DNA from: Halomonas colorata
GTDB taxonomy: Bacteria > Pseudomonadota > Gammaproteobacteria > Pseudomonadales > Halomonadaceae
Length of the DNA stretch: 64,000 nucleotides
Assembly (NCBI RefSeq): GCF_014897985.1
Contig: NZ_JABUZA010000012.1
Location: 1 to 64,000, forward strand
Direction of reading: 5' to 3'
A program made the translations under genes and the position numbers. The notes under the pieces were generated by a model, which worked only from the letters and a program-made list of their open reading frames with translations, did not search any database and was not told where the DNA came from. How positions within the stretch are numbered: the stretch's first letter is position 1; each line of letters opens with the position of its first letter. Positions 56,764-64,000 of this stretch are shown one piece after another.

Positions 56764-57627
56764 TTGGGAAGATCACTTCTGCACTTGCGTCGTCAAGGCC
56801 GACGTTTGGGCGTTGCCGTGCTGTTTGTTGTCGCCGGGGCTGGCTTATGGGAGTTTCAGGAGCGCCAGTATCAGGATGAGTATACCTGGATGGGTGTGCC
56901 GACCTGGGATGGCTTTCAATTTACAACGTTTCACCGCGTACTGAGTAATAACGGCTACTTAGTAGGGTGGTCCGATGTGCGTGTCAACCCGCTATGGGTA
57001 AGCTATCAGCTAACGGCCGTTGATGACGATACGAGCATTGGCCCTCGGCCGAATTTTCAGGCCGATTGGCGAACGCTTTGGCCAGTTAAAACGGATAGCT
57101 ATTCAGGCAGTGGCTATGACCGTGGGCATATGGCGCCCAACTACGCGATAGCGGCGGTGCATGGGCGTGAGGCTCAAACAGATACGTTTTTAATGAGCAA
57201 CATGACGCCGCAGCGACCTAATCTCAATCGTCAGCTCTGGCAGCGTCTGGAAGAGTCTGTCATGGATCACTTCGCACCGCGCTTTGACCGTTTGCAGGTT
57301 ATTACCGGCCCCATCTTTCCCGAGCACTTTATGGATAACGTGTTTAACCGGGTAGGCTTTGTCGAAGTGCCTGAGGCGTTCTATAAAATTATCGTTGCTC
57401 CACATAACGAAGCACCGTTGGCGTTGGCGTTTATTATGCCGCAGGACGTGCGTGGCAATGAGCCGCTGGATGGTTATCTGGTGACGATTGATGAAATAGA
57501 GACGCGTACGGGGCTTAACTTTTTTCCGGACTTAGCGCCGGAGATAGAAGCTGTACTGGAAGGTGAGCTGCATACCCAAGGGTGGGCGTTAGAAGAGATA
57601 GTCCGGCGCCCAGGGCGGTTTCAGTAA
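56764..57627 (+). CDS. DNA/RNA non-specific endonuclease (NUC1 family)
   Basis: The 287-residue protein has a basic N-terminus with one membrane/signal segment (about 15-28, LGVAVLFVVAGAGLWEF), so it is anchored or exported. The beta-beta-alpha-metal active site is clear: DRGHMAPNYAI with the catalytic histidine, followed by FLMSNMTPQRPNLNRQLWQRLE with the metal-binding asparagine. Family members degrade DNA and RNA for nutrition or defence. Start: TTG 56764 with GGGGAG just upstream. No immunity gene is seen nearby, as expected for an exported enzyme. Confidence 0.88.
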   Translation: MGRSLLHLRRQGRRLGVAVLFVVAGAGLWEFQERQYQDEYTWMGVPTWDGFQFTTFHRVLSNNGYLVGWSDVRVNPLWVSYQLTAVDDDTSIGPRPNFQADWRTLWPVKTDSYSGSGYDRGHMAPNYAIAAVHGREAQTDTFLMSNMTPQRPNLNRQLWQRLEESVMDHFAPRFDRLQVITGPIFPEHFMDNVFNRVGFVEVPEAFYKIIVAPHNEAPLALAFIMPQDVRGNEPLDGYLVTIDEIETRTGLNFFPDLAPEIEAVLEGELHTQGWALEEIVRRPGRFQ

Positions 57628-57657
57628 GCTTGAATAAAGAAGCAATAGCGTATGACC

Positions 57658-57691
57658 GGGAGTAAGATCTTAAGTTTTAGATCTTTCTCCC
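57658..57691. terminator. Hairpin between the endonuclease gene and the tRNA cluster
   Basis: GGGAGTAAGATCT (57658-57670) pairs with AGATCTTTCTCCC (57679-57691) with one mismatch. It lies 30 bases after the endonuclease stop and downstream of the tRNA genes on the other strand. No strong T-run. Nothing else is seen between 57628 and 57855. Confidence 0.5.
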
Positions 57692-57855
57692 GCTACAGCT
57701 GTAAAGTGTCATTAATATTCAGACGGTAAGCCGAGCGTGGTCAGTGCCAATACGTTAAGTATGCACATAAATAAAAAACATAGGGAGAGAACAAGTAGGG
57801 GGGAGAACAAGCTGAGGGAGAAAAAGAGAGAATGATGCGGACGGGAACCATCGAG

Positions 57856-57942
57856 TGGTGCCCAGGAGAGGACTTGAACCTCCACGTCCATACGGACACT
57901 AGCACCTGAAGCTAGCGCGTCTACCAATTCCGCCACCTGGGC
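57856..57942 (-). tRNA. tRNA-Leu (anticodon CAG), copy 1
   Basis: The 87-base gene reads GCCCAGG...CCTGGGCACCA on the minus strand, with encoded CCA end. The anticodon arm CTAGC-TTCAGGT-GCTAG places CAG in the loop. It has the long variable arm of leucine tRNA and GGTTCAAGTCC in the T arm. Last of three tandem copies. Confidence 0.97.
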
Positions 57943-57982
57943 GCATCATGTATTACTTATAGCACATCCACTTGTGTTCGTA

Positions 57983-58069
57983 TGGTGCCCAGGAGAGGAC
58001 TTGAACCTCCACGTCCATACAGACACTAGCACCTGAAGCTAGCGCGTCTACCAATTCCGCCACCTGGGC
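57983..58069 (-). tRNA. tRNA-Leu (anticodon CAG), copy 2
   Basis: Identical in size and anticodon to the other copies, CCA encoded. It differs from copy 1 by one base in the variable arm (GTCC to GTCT), which turns a C-G pair into a U-G pair. Confidence 0.97.
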
Positions 58070-58138
58070 GAACACAAATGTCTTACTCACTTGCCTGCTC
58101 GGTTATGCCGGTTATGAAAACACTAACATAACAAAGTA

Positions 58139-58225
58139 TGGTGCCCAGAAGAGGACTTGAACCTCCACGTCCATACGGACACTAGCACCTGAAGCTAGCG
58201 CGTCTACCAATTCCGCCATCTGGGC
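58139..58225 (-). tRNA. tRNA-Leu (anticodon CAG), copy 3, promoter-proximal
   Basis: The first copy in the direction of transcription. Its acceptor stem has A7-U66 (GCCCAGA...TCTGGGC) where the other copies have G7-C66: a paired, compensated change. CCA is encoded. A strong promoter lies directly upstream. Confidence 0.97.
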
Positions 58226-58236
58226 AAGTGGCGCGT

Positions 58237-58264
58237 ATAATACGCGGGTCGCGATTAAATGCAA
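58237..58264 (-). promoter_or_regulatory. Sigma-70 promoter of the tRNA-Leu cluster
   Basis: On the minus strand TTGCAT (58259-58264) and TATTAT (58237-58242) are 16 bases apart. The bases after the -10 box are GC-rich (ACGCGCC), the discriminator type of stable RNA promoters under stringent control. Transcription would begin about 5 bases before copy 3. Confidence 0.75.
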
Positions 58265-58470
58265 GACCAGTAAGCTAATTTTATAGTGTAAATAGCATAA
58301 TTGCTGCTCAAGGTGGTTGGGTCATGGATCATGCAGCGCTATACTGCGGGTATGACCAAACATAACGTTAATTTTTTCAGCCTGACAATCGCTGAAACCC
58401 CTCGCATGCAGCTGATGTCTGCTGCTTTTTTTGTCCGCCTCCCGCAAACGCCATTAAGGATGTCGATCGC

Positions 58471-60873
58471 ATGAAGTATTGGACGTTGAGTGATGATCCG
58501 CACGCTGAGCGCGAGGCGCAAAAATATGATAATCCGGCACCTAGCCGTGAATATTTGTTAGCTGCGCTTGAAGCCTACGGCAAGCCGATTACTCATGAAA
58601 ACATGAGCCGTATGCTGGGCATCGAGGATGAAGATCACCTTGAAGCTGTTCGCCGCCGCATGGCGGCCATGGAGCGTGACGGCCAAGTGCTGCGTGACCG
58701 TCGCGGTGCGTATGCGTTGATTGATAAGCTTGATCTGATCAAGGGCAATGTCCTGGGTCACCGGGACGGCTTCGGCTTTCTTATCCGTGATGATGGCAAA
58801 AAGCCTGACCTGCTGTTGCCGCCACGCCAAATGCGTCGCGTGTTCCACGGCGACCACGTTCTGGCGCGCGTTAGTGGCACCGACCGGCGTGGACGCGATG
58901 AAGCGACTATTGCTGAAGTGATTGCCCGCAATACGCAAACTATCGTCGGGGTGTACCGGAGCAATACGCCTGAGTTTGGCATATTGATTCCTGAAAACCC
59001 GCGCATCACCCAGGAAATCATCATTCCGCACAGCGCCAGTGCTGGAGCAAAGGATGGCCAGGTAATTTCGGCCAGAATTGTTCAGCAGCCGGCTACCCGC
59101 GTACAGCCTGTAGGTGAAGTGATTGAGGTGCTGGGCGAGCGTATGGACCCGGGTATGGAAATCGATATTGCGATTCGCAGTTACGATATCCCGGCTGAAT
59201 TTCCGCCTGAAGTGCTGGATCAAACCAGCGGTATTTCCGCTGAAGTGCTGGAAGAAGATAAGCAGCATCGCGTTGATCTGCGGGATATTCCGCTGGTGAC
59301 GATCGATGATGAATCCGCCAAAGATTTCGATGACGCCGTGTGCGCGTGGAAAACGAAATCGGGTAGCTGGAAGCTGTTAGTCGCGATCGCTGACGTCTCA
59401 CACTATGTACGTCCGGGTACAGCGTTGGACAATGAAGCGCGCATACGAGGCAACTCGGTGTATTTTCCGGGGCAGGTTGTGCCGATGCTGCCGGAGCTTT
59501 TATCCAACGGCCTCTGCTCACTGAATCCGCATGTAGATCGCCTAGTCATGGTTTGTGAGATGAATATCTCCAAGACCGGCGCGATCAGCCGCTACTCTTT
59601 CTATGAAGCGGTTATGAATTCTCACGCGCGTCTCACCTATAATAAGGTGGCGGCGATGCTTGATAACGAAAGCGAAGACGGCGCTGCTCTGCGTGAAGAG
59701 CACAAAGCGCTGGTCAAACCGTTAAATGACCTTCACGAGCTTTACCACCTGTTGCGTGAAGCGCGTAATGAGCGTGGGGCGATTGATTTCGATACCACCG
59801 AAACGGCAATTATCTTTAACGAAGAGCGCAAAATCGACAAGATCGTGCCGCGCAGCCGTAACGATGCGCACAAGGTCATCGAGGAGTGCATGCTGGCGGC
59901 TAACGTAGCGACCGCGCGCTTCTTGGACAAGCACGACCTACCCGCGCTGTACCGGATACACGAGCGACCGACGCCGGAACGGCTGGACAAACTGCGCCTG
60001 TTCTTGAACGAGCTGGGGCTTTCTGTCGGTGGTGGCGATCTGCCTACGCCGCAGGATTATCAGGCGCTACGTGAGGTGATCAAGGATCGTCCCGACGCCG
60101 ATATTATTCAGACGGTCATGCTGCGTTCCATGAACCAGGCCGTTTACTCGCCGCAGAACGAAGGTCACTTCGGGCTGGCGTACCAGGCTTATGCCCACTT
60201 TACCTCGCCGATCCGCCGTTACCCTGACCTGTTGGTTCACCGCGCGATACGCTCTGTGATCCGTGGTCCGCGTCAGACCAACACCGTGGTGCGCGTTGAA
60301 GGTGCGCCGGTCGAGCCGCCGAGCAAGTGGTGCCCGTACACGTTTGAGCAAATGCTCGAGCTTGGCGAGCACTGCTCGATGACCGAGCGTCGTGCCGATG
60401 AGGCCACGCGCGATGTCGAGGGCTGGCTCAAGTGTGAGTTTATGTCTGATAAGCTGGGCGAAACCTTTGAAGGAACGATTGCATCGGTTACCCAGTTTGG
60501 TCTGTTTGTGCGTCTGGACGCGTTTTATGTTGAAGGCCTGGTCCACGTGACGTCGCTGCCGTCAGACTACTACCACTACGAGGCCGAAAAACATCGCCTT
60601 AAAGGTGAGCGGACGGGCACTACGTATCGACTGGGCGACGGTTTAACCGTGCAGGTTGCCCGCGTTGATATGGATGATCGCAAGATTGATTTCAGCTTGA
60701 CCGACGATAAGCCTCGTCCACGTCGTCAGCCGCGTAAGCGCCGCAGTGGCGATACTAATGAAGTGGCTGCGCCCAAGGGCGATGCGGCACCTAAGAAAGA
60801 TAAGCCGAAAGATAAGCCATCCACGCGTCGCGGCCCACGGCGTACGCGTCAGTCATCGCCGAAGAGAGGTTGA
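58471..60873 (+). CDS. rnr: Ribonuclease R
   Basis: RNase R is a processive 3'-5' exoribonuclease that degrades structured RNA and helps rRNA quality control. The 800-residue protein has an N-terminal winged helix (about 25-75), cold-shock OB folds (about 80-240), the RNB catalytic domain with the metal aspartates in TIDDESAKDFDDAVC (about 275-290), an S1 domain (about 660-745), and a Lys/Arg-rich tail (about 750-800), as in E. coli (813). It is followed after two bases by rlmB, so the two form an operon, as in E. coli. Confidence 0.97.
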   Translation: MKYWTLSDDPHAEREAQKYDNPAPSREYLLAALEAYGKPITHENMSRMLGIEDEDHLEAVRRRMAAMERDGQVLRDRRGAYALIDKLDLIKGNVLGHRDGFGFLIRDDGKKPDLLLPPRQMRRVFHGDHVLARVSGTDRRGRDEATIAEVIARNTQTIVGVYRSNTPEFGILIPENPRITQEIIIPHSASAGAKDGQVISARIVQQPATRVQPVGEVIEVLGERMDPGMEIDIAIRSYDIPAEFPPEVLDQTSGISAEVLEEDKQHRVDLRDIPLVTIDDESAKDFDDAVCAWKTKSGSWKLLVAIADVSHYVRPGTALDNEARIRGNSVYFPGQVVPMLPELLSNGLCSLNPHVDRLVMVCEMNISKTGAISRYSFYEAVMNSHARLTYNKVAAMLDNESEDGAALREEHKALVKPLNDLHELYHLLREARNERGAIDFDTTETAIIFNEERKIDKIVPRSRNDAHKVIEECMLAANVATARFLDKHDLPALYRIHERPTPERLDKLRLFLNELGLSVGGGDLPTPQDYQALREVIKDRPDADIIQTVMLRSMNQAVYSPQNEGHFGLAYQAYAHFTSPIRRYPDLLVHRAIRSVIRGPRQTNTVVRVEGAPVEPPSKWCPYTFEQMLELGEHCSMTERRADEATRDVEGWLKCEFMSDKLGETFEGTIASVTQFGLFVRLDAFYVEGLVHVTSLPSDYYHYEAEKHRLKGERTGTTYRLGDGLTVQVARVDMDDRKIDFSLTDDKPRPRRQPRKRRSGDTNEVAAPKGDAAPKKDKPKDKPSTRRGPRRTRQSSPKRG

Positions 60874-60875
60874 GC

Positions 60876-61697
60876 ATGAAGTCAGCGTCGTCTCGACGTG
60901 GCCCGCGCACTATGGCTCGTACTACGGCTCGCTCTACAGTGCGCACGCCTGATGGGCTGGACCAGGTGTATGGCGTACATGCTCTGCAAAGCTTGTTAGA
61001 GCGCGGTGAAACGCCACGTGAGCTTTGGGTGCAGCAGGGCGCAGGCAGCCGTTTGGCCGAAGTGGTAGAGCAGGCGCAAGCGCGCGGTGCACGCATTAAA
61101 GAACAGCCTCGCGACTTGTTGGACCAGCTAACTCAAGGGGCCGCTCACCAGGGGGTAGTGGCATTTTGTCCGCCGCTAACGCCTGAAGGTGAAGAGTCTT
61201 TGTGGTTAAAGCTGCGCGCCTGGAAGGCTGAAACGCCGCCGCTACTGCTGGTGCTCGATGGCGTGACCGATGTTCACAACTTTGGTGCCTGTTTGCGCAG
61301 TGCCGATGCGGCTGGGGCACACGGCGTGATTGTGGCTAAAGATAAAGCGGCGCCGCTCAATGCCACGGTGCGCAAAGTAGCCTGTGGCGCGGCTGAAGTC
61401 GTGCCGGTTTATCAGGTAACCAATCTGTCGCGCACGCTTGCCAAGCTAAAAGACGCAGGCGTGTGGATTACCGGTACGGCCGGGGAGGCCGATGCCAGCA
61501 TCTATGCTATCGATATGACCGGACCTACTGCGCTCGTGATGGGAGCAGAAGGGAAGGGAATGCGGCGCTTAACTCGTGAGGCGTGCGACAACCTGGCTAA
61601 GCTGCCCATGGCAGGGCAGGTTTCAAGCCTGAACGTCTCAGTGGCTACGGGCATCTGTTTGTTTGAAGCGGTACGCCAACGTCAGCTTGCAAGTTAG
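60876..61697 (+). CDS. rlmB: 23S rRNA (guanosine-2251-2'-O)-methyltransferase RlmB
   Basis: RlmB methylates G2251 of 23S rRNA in the peptidyltransferase loop. The 273-residue SPOUT protein has an N-terminal substrate-binding domain (QVYGVHALQSLLERG) and the C-terminal knot with DGVTDVHNFGACLRSADAAGAHGV, VMGAEGKGMRRLT and SSLNVSVATGICLFE. ATG 60876 is chosen over TTG 60870 because AGAGAGG ends six bases before it. The first 25 residues are basic and probably disordered, an extension compared with E. coli (243). A terminator follows. Confidence 0.95.
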   Translation: MKSASSRRGPRTMARTTARSTVRTPDGLDQVYGVHALQSLLERGETPRELWVQQGAGSRLAEVVEQAQARGARIKEQPRDLLDQLTQGAAHQGVVAFCPPLTPEGEESLWLKLRAWKAETPPLLLVLDGVTDVHNFGACLRSADAAGAHGVIVAKDKAAPLNATVRKVACGAAEVVPVYQVTNLSRTLAKLKDAGVWITGTAGEADASIYAIDMTGPTALVMGAEGKGMRRLTREACDNLAKLPMAGQVSSLNVSVATGICLFEAVRQRQLAS

Positions 61698-61715
61698 CCG
61701 CTTGCCCACTAGAAT

Positions 61716-61753
61716 ACCTGCGCCCGTTTGTCTACAGGCGGGCACAGGTTTTT
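61716..61753 (+). terminator. Terminator of the rnr-rlmB operon
   Basis: ACCTG-C-GCCCG (61716-61726) pairs with CGGGC-A-CAGGT (about 61739-61749), one internal mismatch, followed by TTTTT to 61753. Confidence 0.8.
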
Positions 61754-61848
61754 AAACAGTAGTTCTGCTAATGCCTTGGCTGCCGCTAGCGGTAAGTTGG
61801 ATGCATTTCAGTTAACTCCTTGCTTCCCTGTCGTCGTTCTTCGCTTAC

Positions 61849-61882
61849 TGCGGGTACACACACCGGAAGCTGTCAAACCGCA
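61849..61882 (+). promoter_or_regulatory. Candidate S6:S18-binding leader element of rpsF
   Basis: TGCGG (61849-61853) can pair with CCGCA (61878-61882), enclosing ACACACCGGAAGCTGT with a short inner stem and an exposed CCG. Leader RNAs of rpsF in many bacteria carry such a CCG-containing structure bound by the S6:S18 complex for feedback. Its 3' arm touches the AAGGAG ribosome site at 61882-61887, so binding would block translation. The fold is drawn by eye only. Confidence 0.4.
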
Positions 61883-61892
61883 AGGAGATCCT

Positions 61893-62285
61893 ATGCGTCA
61901 TTATGAAATCGTATTTATGGTCCACCCGGATCAGAGCGAGCAGGTGCCGGCCATGGTCGAGCGCTACACCAGCATCGTTACTGAAAATGCTGGTACCGTG
62001 CATCGCTTGGAAGATTGGGGCCGTCGTCACCTGGCTTACCCGATCAACAAAATCCACAAAGCCCACTACGTGCTGATGAACGTTGAATGTACTGGTGAGA
62101 CTCTCGAAGAAATCGAGAACATCTTCCGCTTCAACGATGCCATCATCCGCAGCCTGGTTGTACGCTGCAAGGAAGCGATCACTGAAGCTTCCCCGATGAT
62201 GAAACCGGCAGAAGAGAAGCGTCCGCGTCGCGAAGACAAGCCGCGCGCTGATGCCGACTCTGATTCAGAAGTCGAAACTGCCTGA
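61893..62285 (+). CDS. rpsF: Ribosomal protein bS6
   Basis: bS6 binds 16S rRNA with bS18 in the 30S platform. The frame opens at 61728, but ATG 61893 ([18 protein letters not shown]) has AAGGAG five bases before it and matches the family start. The 130-residue product has the alternating beta-alpha fold with [19 protein letters not shown] and an acidic tail; RimK-type glutamate addition is known for such tails in E. coli. It is the first gene of rpsF-rpsR-DUF2232-rplI. Confidence 0.97.
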   Translation: MRHYEIVFMVHPDQSEQVPAMVERYTSIVTENAGTVHRLEDWGRRHLAYPINKIHKAHYVLMNVECTGETLEEIENIFRFNDAIIRSLVVRCKEAITEASPMMKPAEEKRPRREDKPRADADSDSEVETA

Positions 62286-62318
62286 TTCTATCCACTGCAC
62301 GTTTTAAGGAGCTAATCC

Positions 62319-62546
62319 ATGGCACGTTTTTTCCGTCGCCGTAAGTTTTGCCGCTTCACTGCTGAAGGCGTCAAGCAGATCGATTACAAAGATCTCGACA
62401 CCCTGAAGGCTTACATCACCGAAACTGGCAAGATTGTTCCGAGCCGTATCACCGGCACTAAAGCACGCTACCAGCGTCAGCTGGCGACTGCTATCAAGCG
62501 TTCGCGCTACCTGGCGCTGCTGCCCTACTCCGATAGCCACCAGTAA
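62319..62546 (+). CDS. rpsR: Ribosomal protein bS18
   Basis: The 75-residue protein is the partner of bS6 in the 30S platform ([17 protein letters not shown] at the start, then [40 protein letters not shown] as the conserved body). AAGGAG precedes the ATG by seven bases. It lies 33 bases after rpsF in the same operon. Confidence 0.97.
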   Translation: MARFFRRRKFCRFTAEGVKQIDYKDLDTLKAYITETGKIVPSRITGTKARYQRQLATAIKRSRYLALLPYSDSHQ

Positions 62547-62558
62547 GCGTTTAACGTG

Positions 62559-63410
62559 ATGCTGGCACTGGCAAGATGGCTAATGCGAGGGCTGCCTTAC
62601 GCCGCAGGCGGGGCAGCGTTAGCAACGCTAGTGCCTTGGTTGTTCTGGTTAGGTGCAGCCATTGCGGCGTTAGTGACCCTGCGTAAAGGCTTCGCGCCTG
62701 CACTGCCGGTCATCATCGCCGCTGCGCTACCGGCAGGTTTTTGGTGGGCGCAGGGCGACGTTATTCCGCTTACCAGCGTATTGCTGGTAACGCTAATGGC
62801 GTCGATTCTGCGTGAAAGGATGCGTTGGAGTGAAGCATTGCTTGCAGGCACGTTAGTGGCGGCAGCAATGGTGCAGTTCGGCATCTTTAGCCCGCCTGGC
62901 GGTATGGAGCTAATGCTTGAGCAACTGCGACAAGGCTCCTCGGACGTTGATCGCATGCTCACAGAGTTGGCTAGCCAAGGGTACGATACCCAAATGCTTG
63001 CCTCCATTGTGGTAGGTGGTGTTACGGGTCTCGTGGTTTTGGTCGTAGCTATCGCATGTTTGGCCCTGGCACGAAGCTGGCAGGCGGGGTTATATAACCC
63101 GGGCGGGTTTCGTGAAGAGTTTCATGCATTTCGACTCACGCCCAAAGAGCTCGCCGTAGTAGCGGTGCTCGGTGTGGTTGGCATGATGCTGGGGGCGCAT
63201 GCGTTGGCGGTGCTTGGCTGGATTCCGCTATTAGTTGCTGGCATTGCGTTAGTGCATGGTTATATCGGATTAAAGGGGATGAACGGGCTGTGGCTGGTGG
63301 CATTTTATGTGCTGCTGATCACGACCTGGCCCATGATTCTCATTGTGCTGCTGTTGGGGCTGATTGATACATTCGCGAACATTCGCGCACGCCTTGCCCG
63401 CGGCAACTGA
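62559..63410 (+). CDS. DUF2232-type polytopic membrane protein
   Basis: The 283-residue protein has about eight to nine membrane segments (YybS/DUF2232-like) and no charged active-site motif that I can name. The same kind of gene sits between rpsR and rplI in Pseudomonas, so the placement is conserved although the role is unknown; a link to ribosome or cell-envelope growth has not been shown. ATG 62559 directly follows a GTG at 62556 that could also serve; the ribosome site is weak. Confidence 0.85.
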   Translation: MLALARWLMRGLPYAAGGAALATLVPWLFWLGAAIAALVTLRKGFAPALPVIIAAALPAGFWWAQGDVIPLTSVLLVTLMASILRERMRWSEALLAGTLVAAAMVQFGIFSPPGGMELMLEQLRQGSSDVDRMLTELASQGYDTQMLASIVVGGVTGLVVLVVAIACLALARSWQAGLYNPGGFREEFHAFRLTPKELAVVAVLGVVGMMLGAHALAVLGWIPLLVAGIALVHGYIGLKGMNGLWLVAFYVLLITTWPMILIVLLLGLIDTFANIRARLARGN

Positions 63411-63425
63411 CAAGAGGTTTACGAG

Positions 63426-63872
63426 ATGGAAGTCATTCTGCTCGACAACATTGGTAAGCTGGGCGGCCTGGGTGACAAGGTCACTGTTAAGCCTGGTTAT
63501 GGTCGTAACTACTTGGTGCCTTACGGTTTAGCCGTACCGGCCACCAAAGAAAACGTTGAAGCGTTTGAAGTACAACGTGCTGAGCTTGAAGCTCAAGCCG
63601 CTGAGCGCAAGGCAGAAGCCCAGGCGCGCGCTGAACAGCTAAACGACATCGAGCTTTCGCTGGTGTCTAAAGCTGGCGACGAAGGCAAGCTGTTTGGTTC
63701 TATCGGTCCGCGTGATCTGGCCGACGCTATTTCCTCTGCTGGCATCGATGTTGCCAAGAGCGAAGTACGTATGCCGCAAGGCCCGATTCGTCAAACTGGC
63801 GAATACGACATCGCCCTCCACCTGCATGCAGAAGTGGACGCCGTTGTTCGCGTGGTAGTTGTCGCAGAGTAA
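63426..63872 (+). CDS. rplI: Ribosomal protein bL9
   Basis: bL9 binds 23S rRNA near the L1 stalk and limits frameshifting. The 148-residue protein has the N-terminal signature [19 protein letters not shown] followed by [16 protein letters not shown], the long central helix (about 40-75) and the C-terminal domain. AGAGG precedes the ATG. A strong terminator follows; dnaB usually lies next in this order but is outside the window. Confidence 0.97.
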   Translation: MEVILLDNIGKLGGLGDKVTVKPGYGRNYLVPYGLAVPATKENVEAFEVQRAELEAQAAERKAEAQARAEQLNDIELSLVSKAGDEGKLFGSIGPRDLADAISSAGIDVAKSEVRMPQGPIRQTGEYDIALHLHAEVDAVVRVVVVAE

Positions 63873-63896
63873 TACCTGCTACCGCTATTAACGCCA

Positions 63897-63926
63897 CAAA
63901 GGGCGCGGGATTTCCCGCGCCCTTTG
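63897..63926 (+). terminator. Terminator of the rpsF-rplI operon
   Basis: CAAAGGGCGCGGG (63897-63909) pairs perfectly with CCCGCGCCCTTTG (63914-63926) around ATTT. It ends the ribosomal protein operon 24 bases after the rplI stop. Confidence 0.88.
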
Positions 63927-64000
63927 TTATTTATATGCTGGTAATTTATGTGCAGGTTATTTATGCGAGTTATTTATAAGCGGATTGTTTATAAGAGGTT
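63926..64000. repeat. Degenerate 13-15 bp tandem repeats at the right edge
   Basis: Five units of the type GTTATTTATAxGCG follow directly on the terminator: GTTATTTATATGCTG, GTAATTTATGTGCAG, GTTATTTATGCGA, GTTATTTATAAGCG and a last variant. The array may continue beyond the window, upstream of the next gene. Confidence 0.8.

Noticed and set aside
57712-57936. Minus-strand open frame beginning MAELVDALASGASVRMD
   Set aside because: It runs through the tRNA-Leu gene at 57856-57942; this peptide is the well-known false translation of leucine tRNA genes.

Overview
The window looks like a chromosomal segment of a halophilic gammaproteobacterium of the Halomonas type (Halomonadaceae). This rests on gene content and order: rnr-rlmB-rpsF-rpsR-DUF2232-rplI as in Pseudomonas and relatives, a recC / recB-recD locus, PrkA-YeaH-SpoVR, a Tat-exported HiPIP, arginine uptake with AstE, a gamma-butyrobetaine hydroxylase with a betaine-type binding protein, and acidic, Asp/Glu-rich exported proteins. 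The genus is an inference; no 16S gene is present.

Layout. 1-2100 is a degraded accessory patch: the end of an IS3-family element, the C-terminal stump of a UvrD-like helicase, and an unusual gene of 72-bp tandem repeats with a membrane segment and an SH3 domain. 2.1-13.3 kb holds RecBCD recombination (recD and recB overlapping, recC separated from them by pncB on the other strand). 13.5-25.3 kb carries ilvD, a very large RTX-type secreted protein with DUF4214-like repeats and a domain strikingly like the integrin beta A (I-like) domain, chrA, purE-purK, a PAS-GGDEF membrane protein and a TraX-like membrane protein. 25.5-30.4 kb is a basic amino acid ABC transporter followed upstream by astE and a hemerythrin-like protein. 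30.7-34.8 kb has wrbA, a Tat-exported SMP-30/gluconolactonase, a tartrate/D-malate dehydrogenase with a divergent LysR regulator, and a dead lipocalin gene. 35-41.8 kb has yjbQ, a fusion of a degenerate metallophosphoesterase to a GT4 glycosyltransferase, a VTT membrane protein, a betaine/choline-type binding protein, gamma-butyrobetaine dioxygenase and a LysR regulator. 41.9-50.5 kb is a run of single metabolic and transport genes (AGCS symporter, azoR, alkyltransferase-like protein, GNAT-nitrilase fusion, EamA exporter, fadH, threonine aldolase). 50.8-55.6 kb is the prkA-yeaH-spoVR stress operon. 55.7-57.6 kb has HiPIP, a lone RAM-domain protein and an endonuclease. 57.9-58.2 kb has three tandem tRNA-Leu(CAG) genes, and 58.5-63.9 kb the rnr-rlmB and rpsF-rpsR-DUF2232-rplI operons.

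Most of the window is ordinary core chromosome. The points that deserve attention are the integrin-beta-like domain with all five MIDAS residues, the pseudo-phosphoesterase/glycosyltransferase fusion, the 12/24-residue repeat SH3 membrane protein next to the IS-truncated helicase, a family of degenerate 12-15 bp tandem arrays sitting upstream of start codons, an 18-bp repeat that lies in recD in two different reading frames, and the lipocalin pseudogene.
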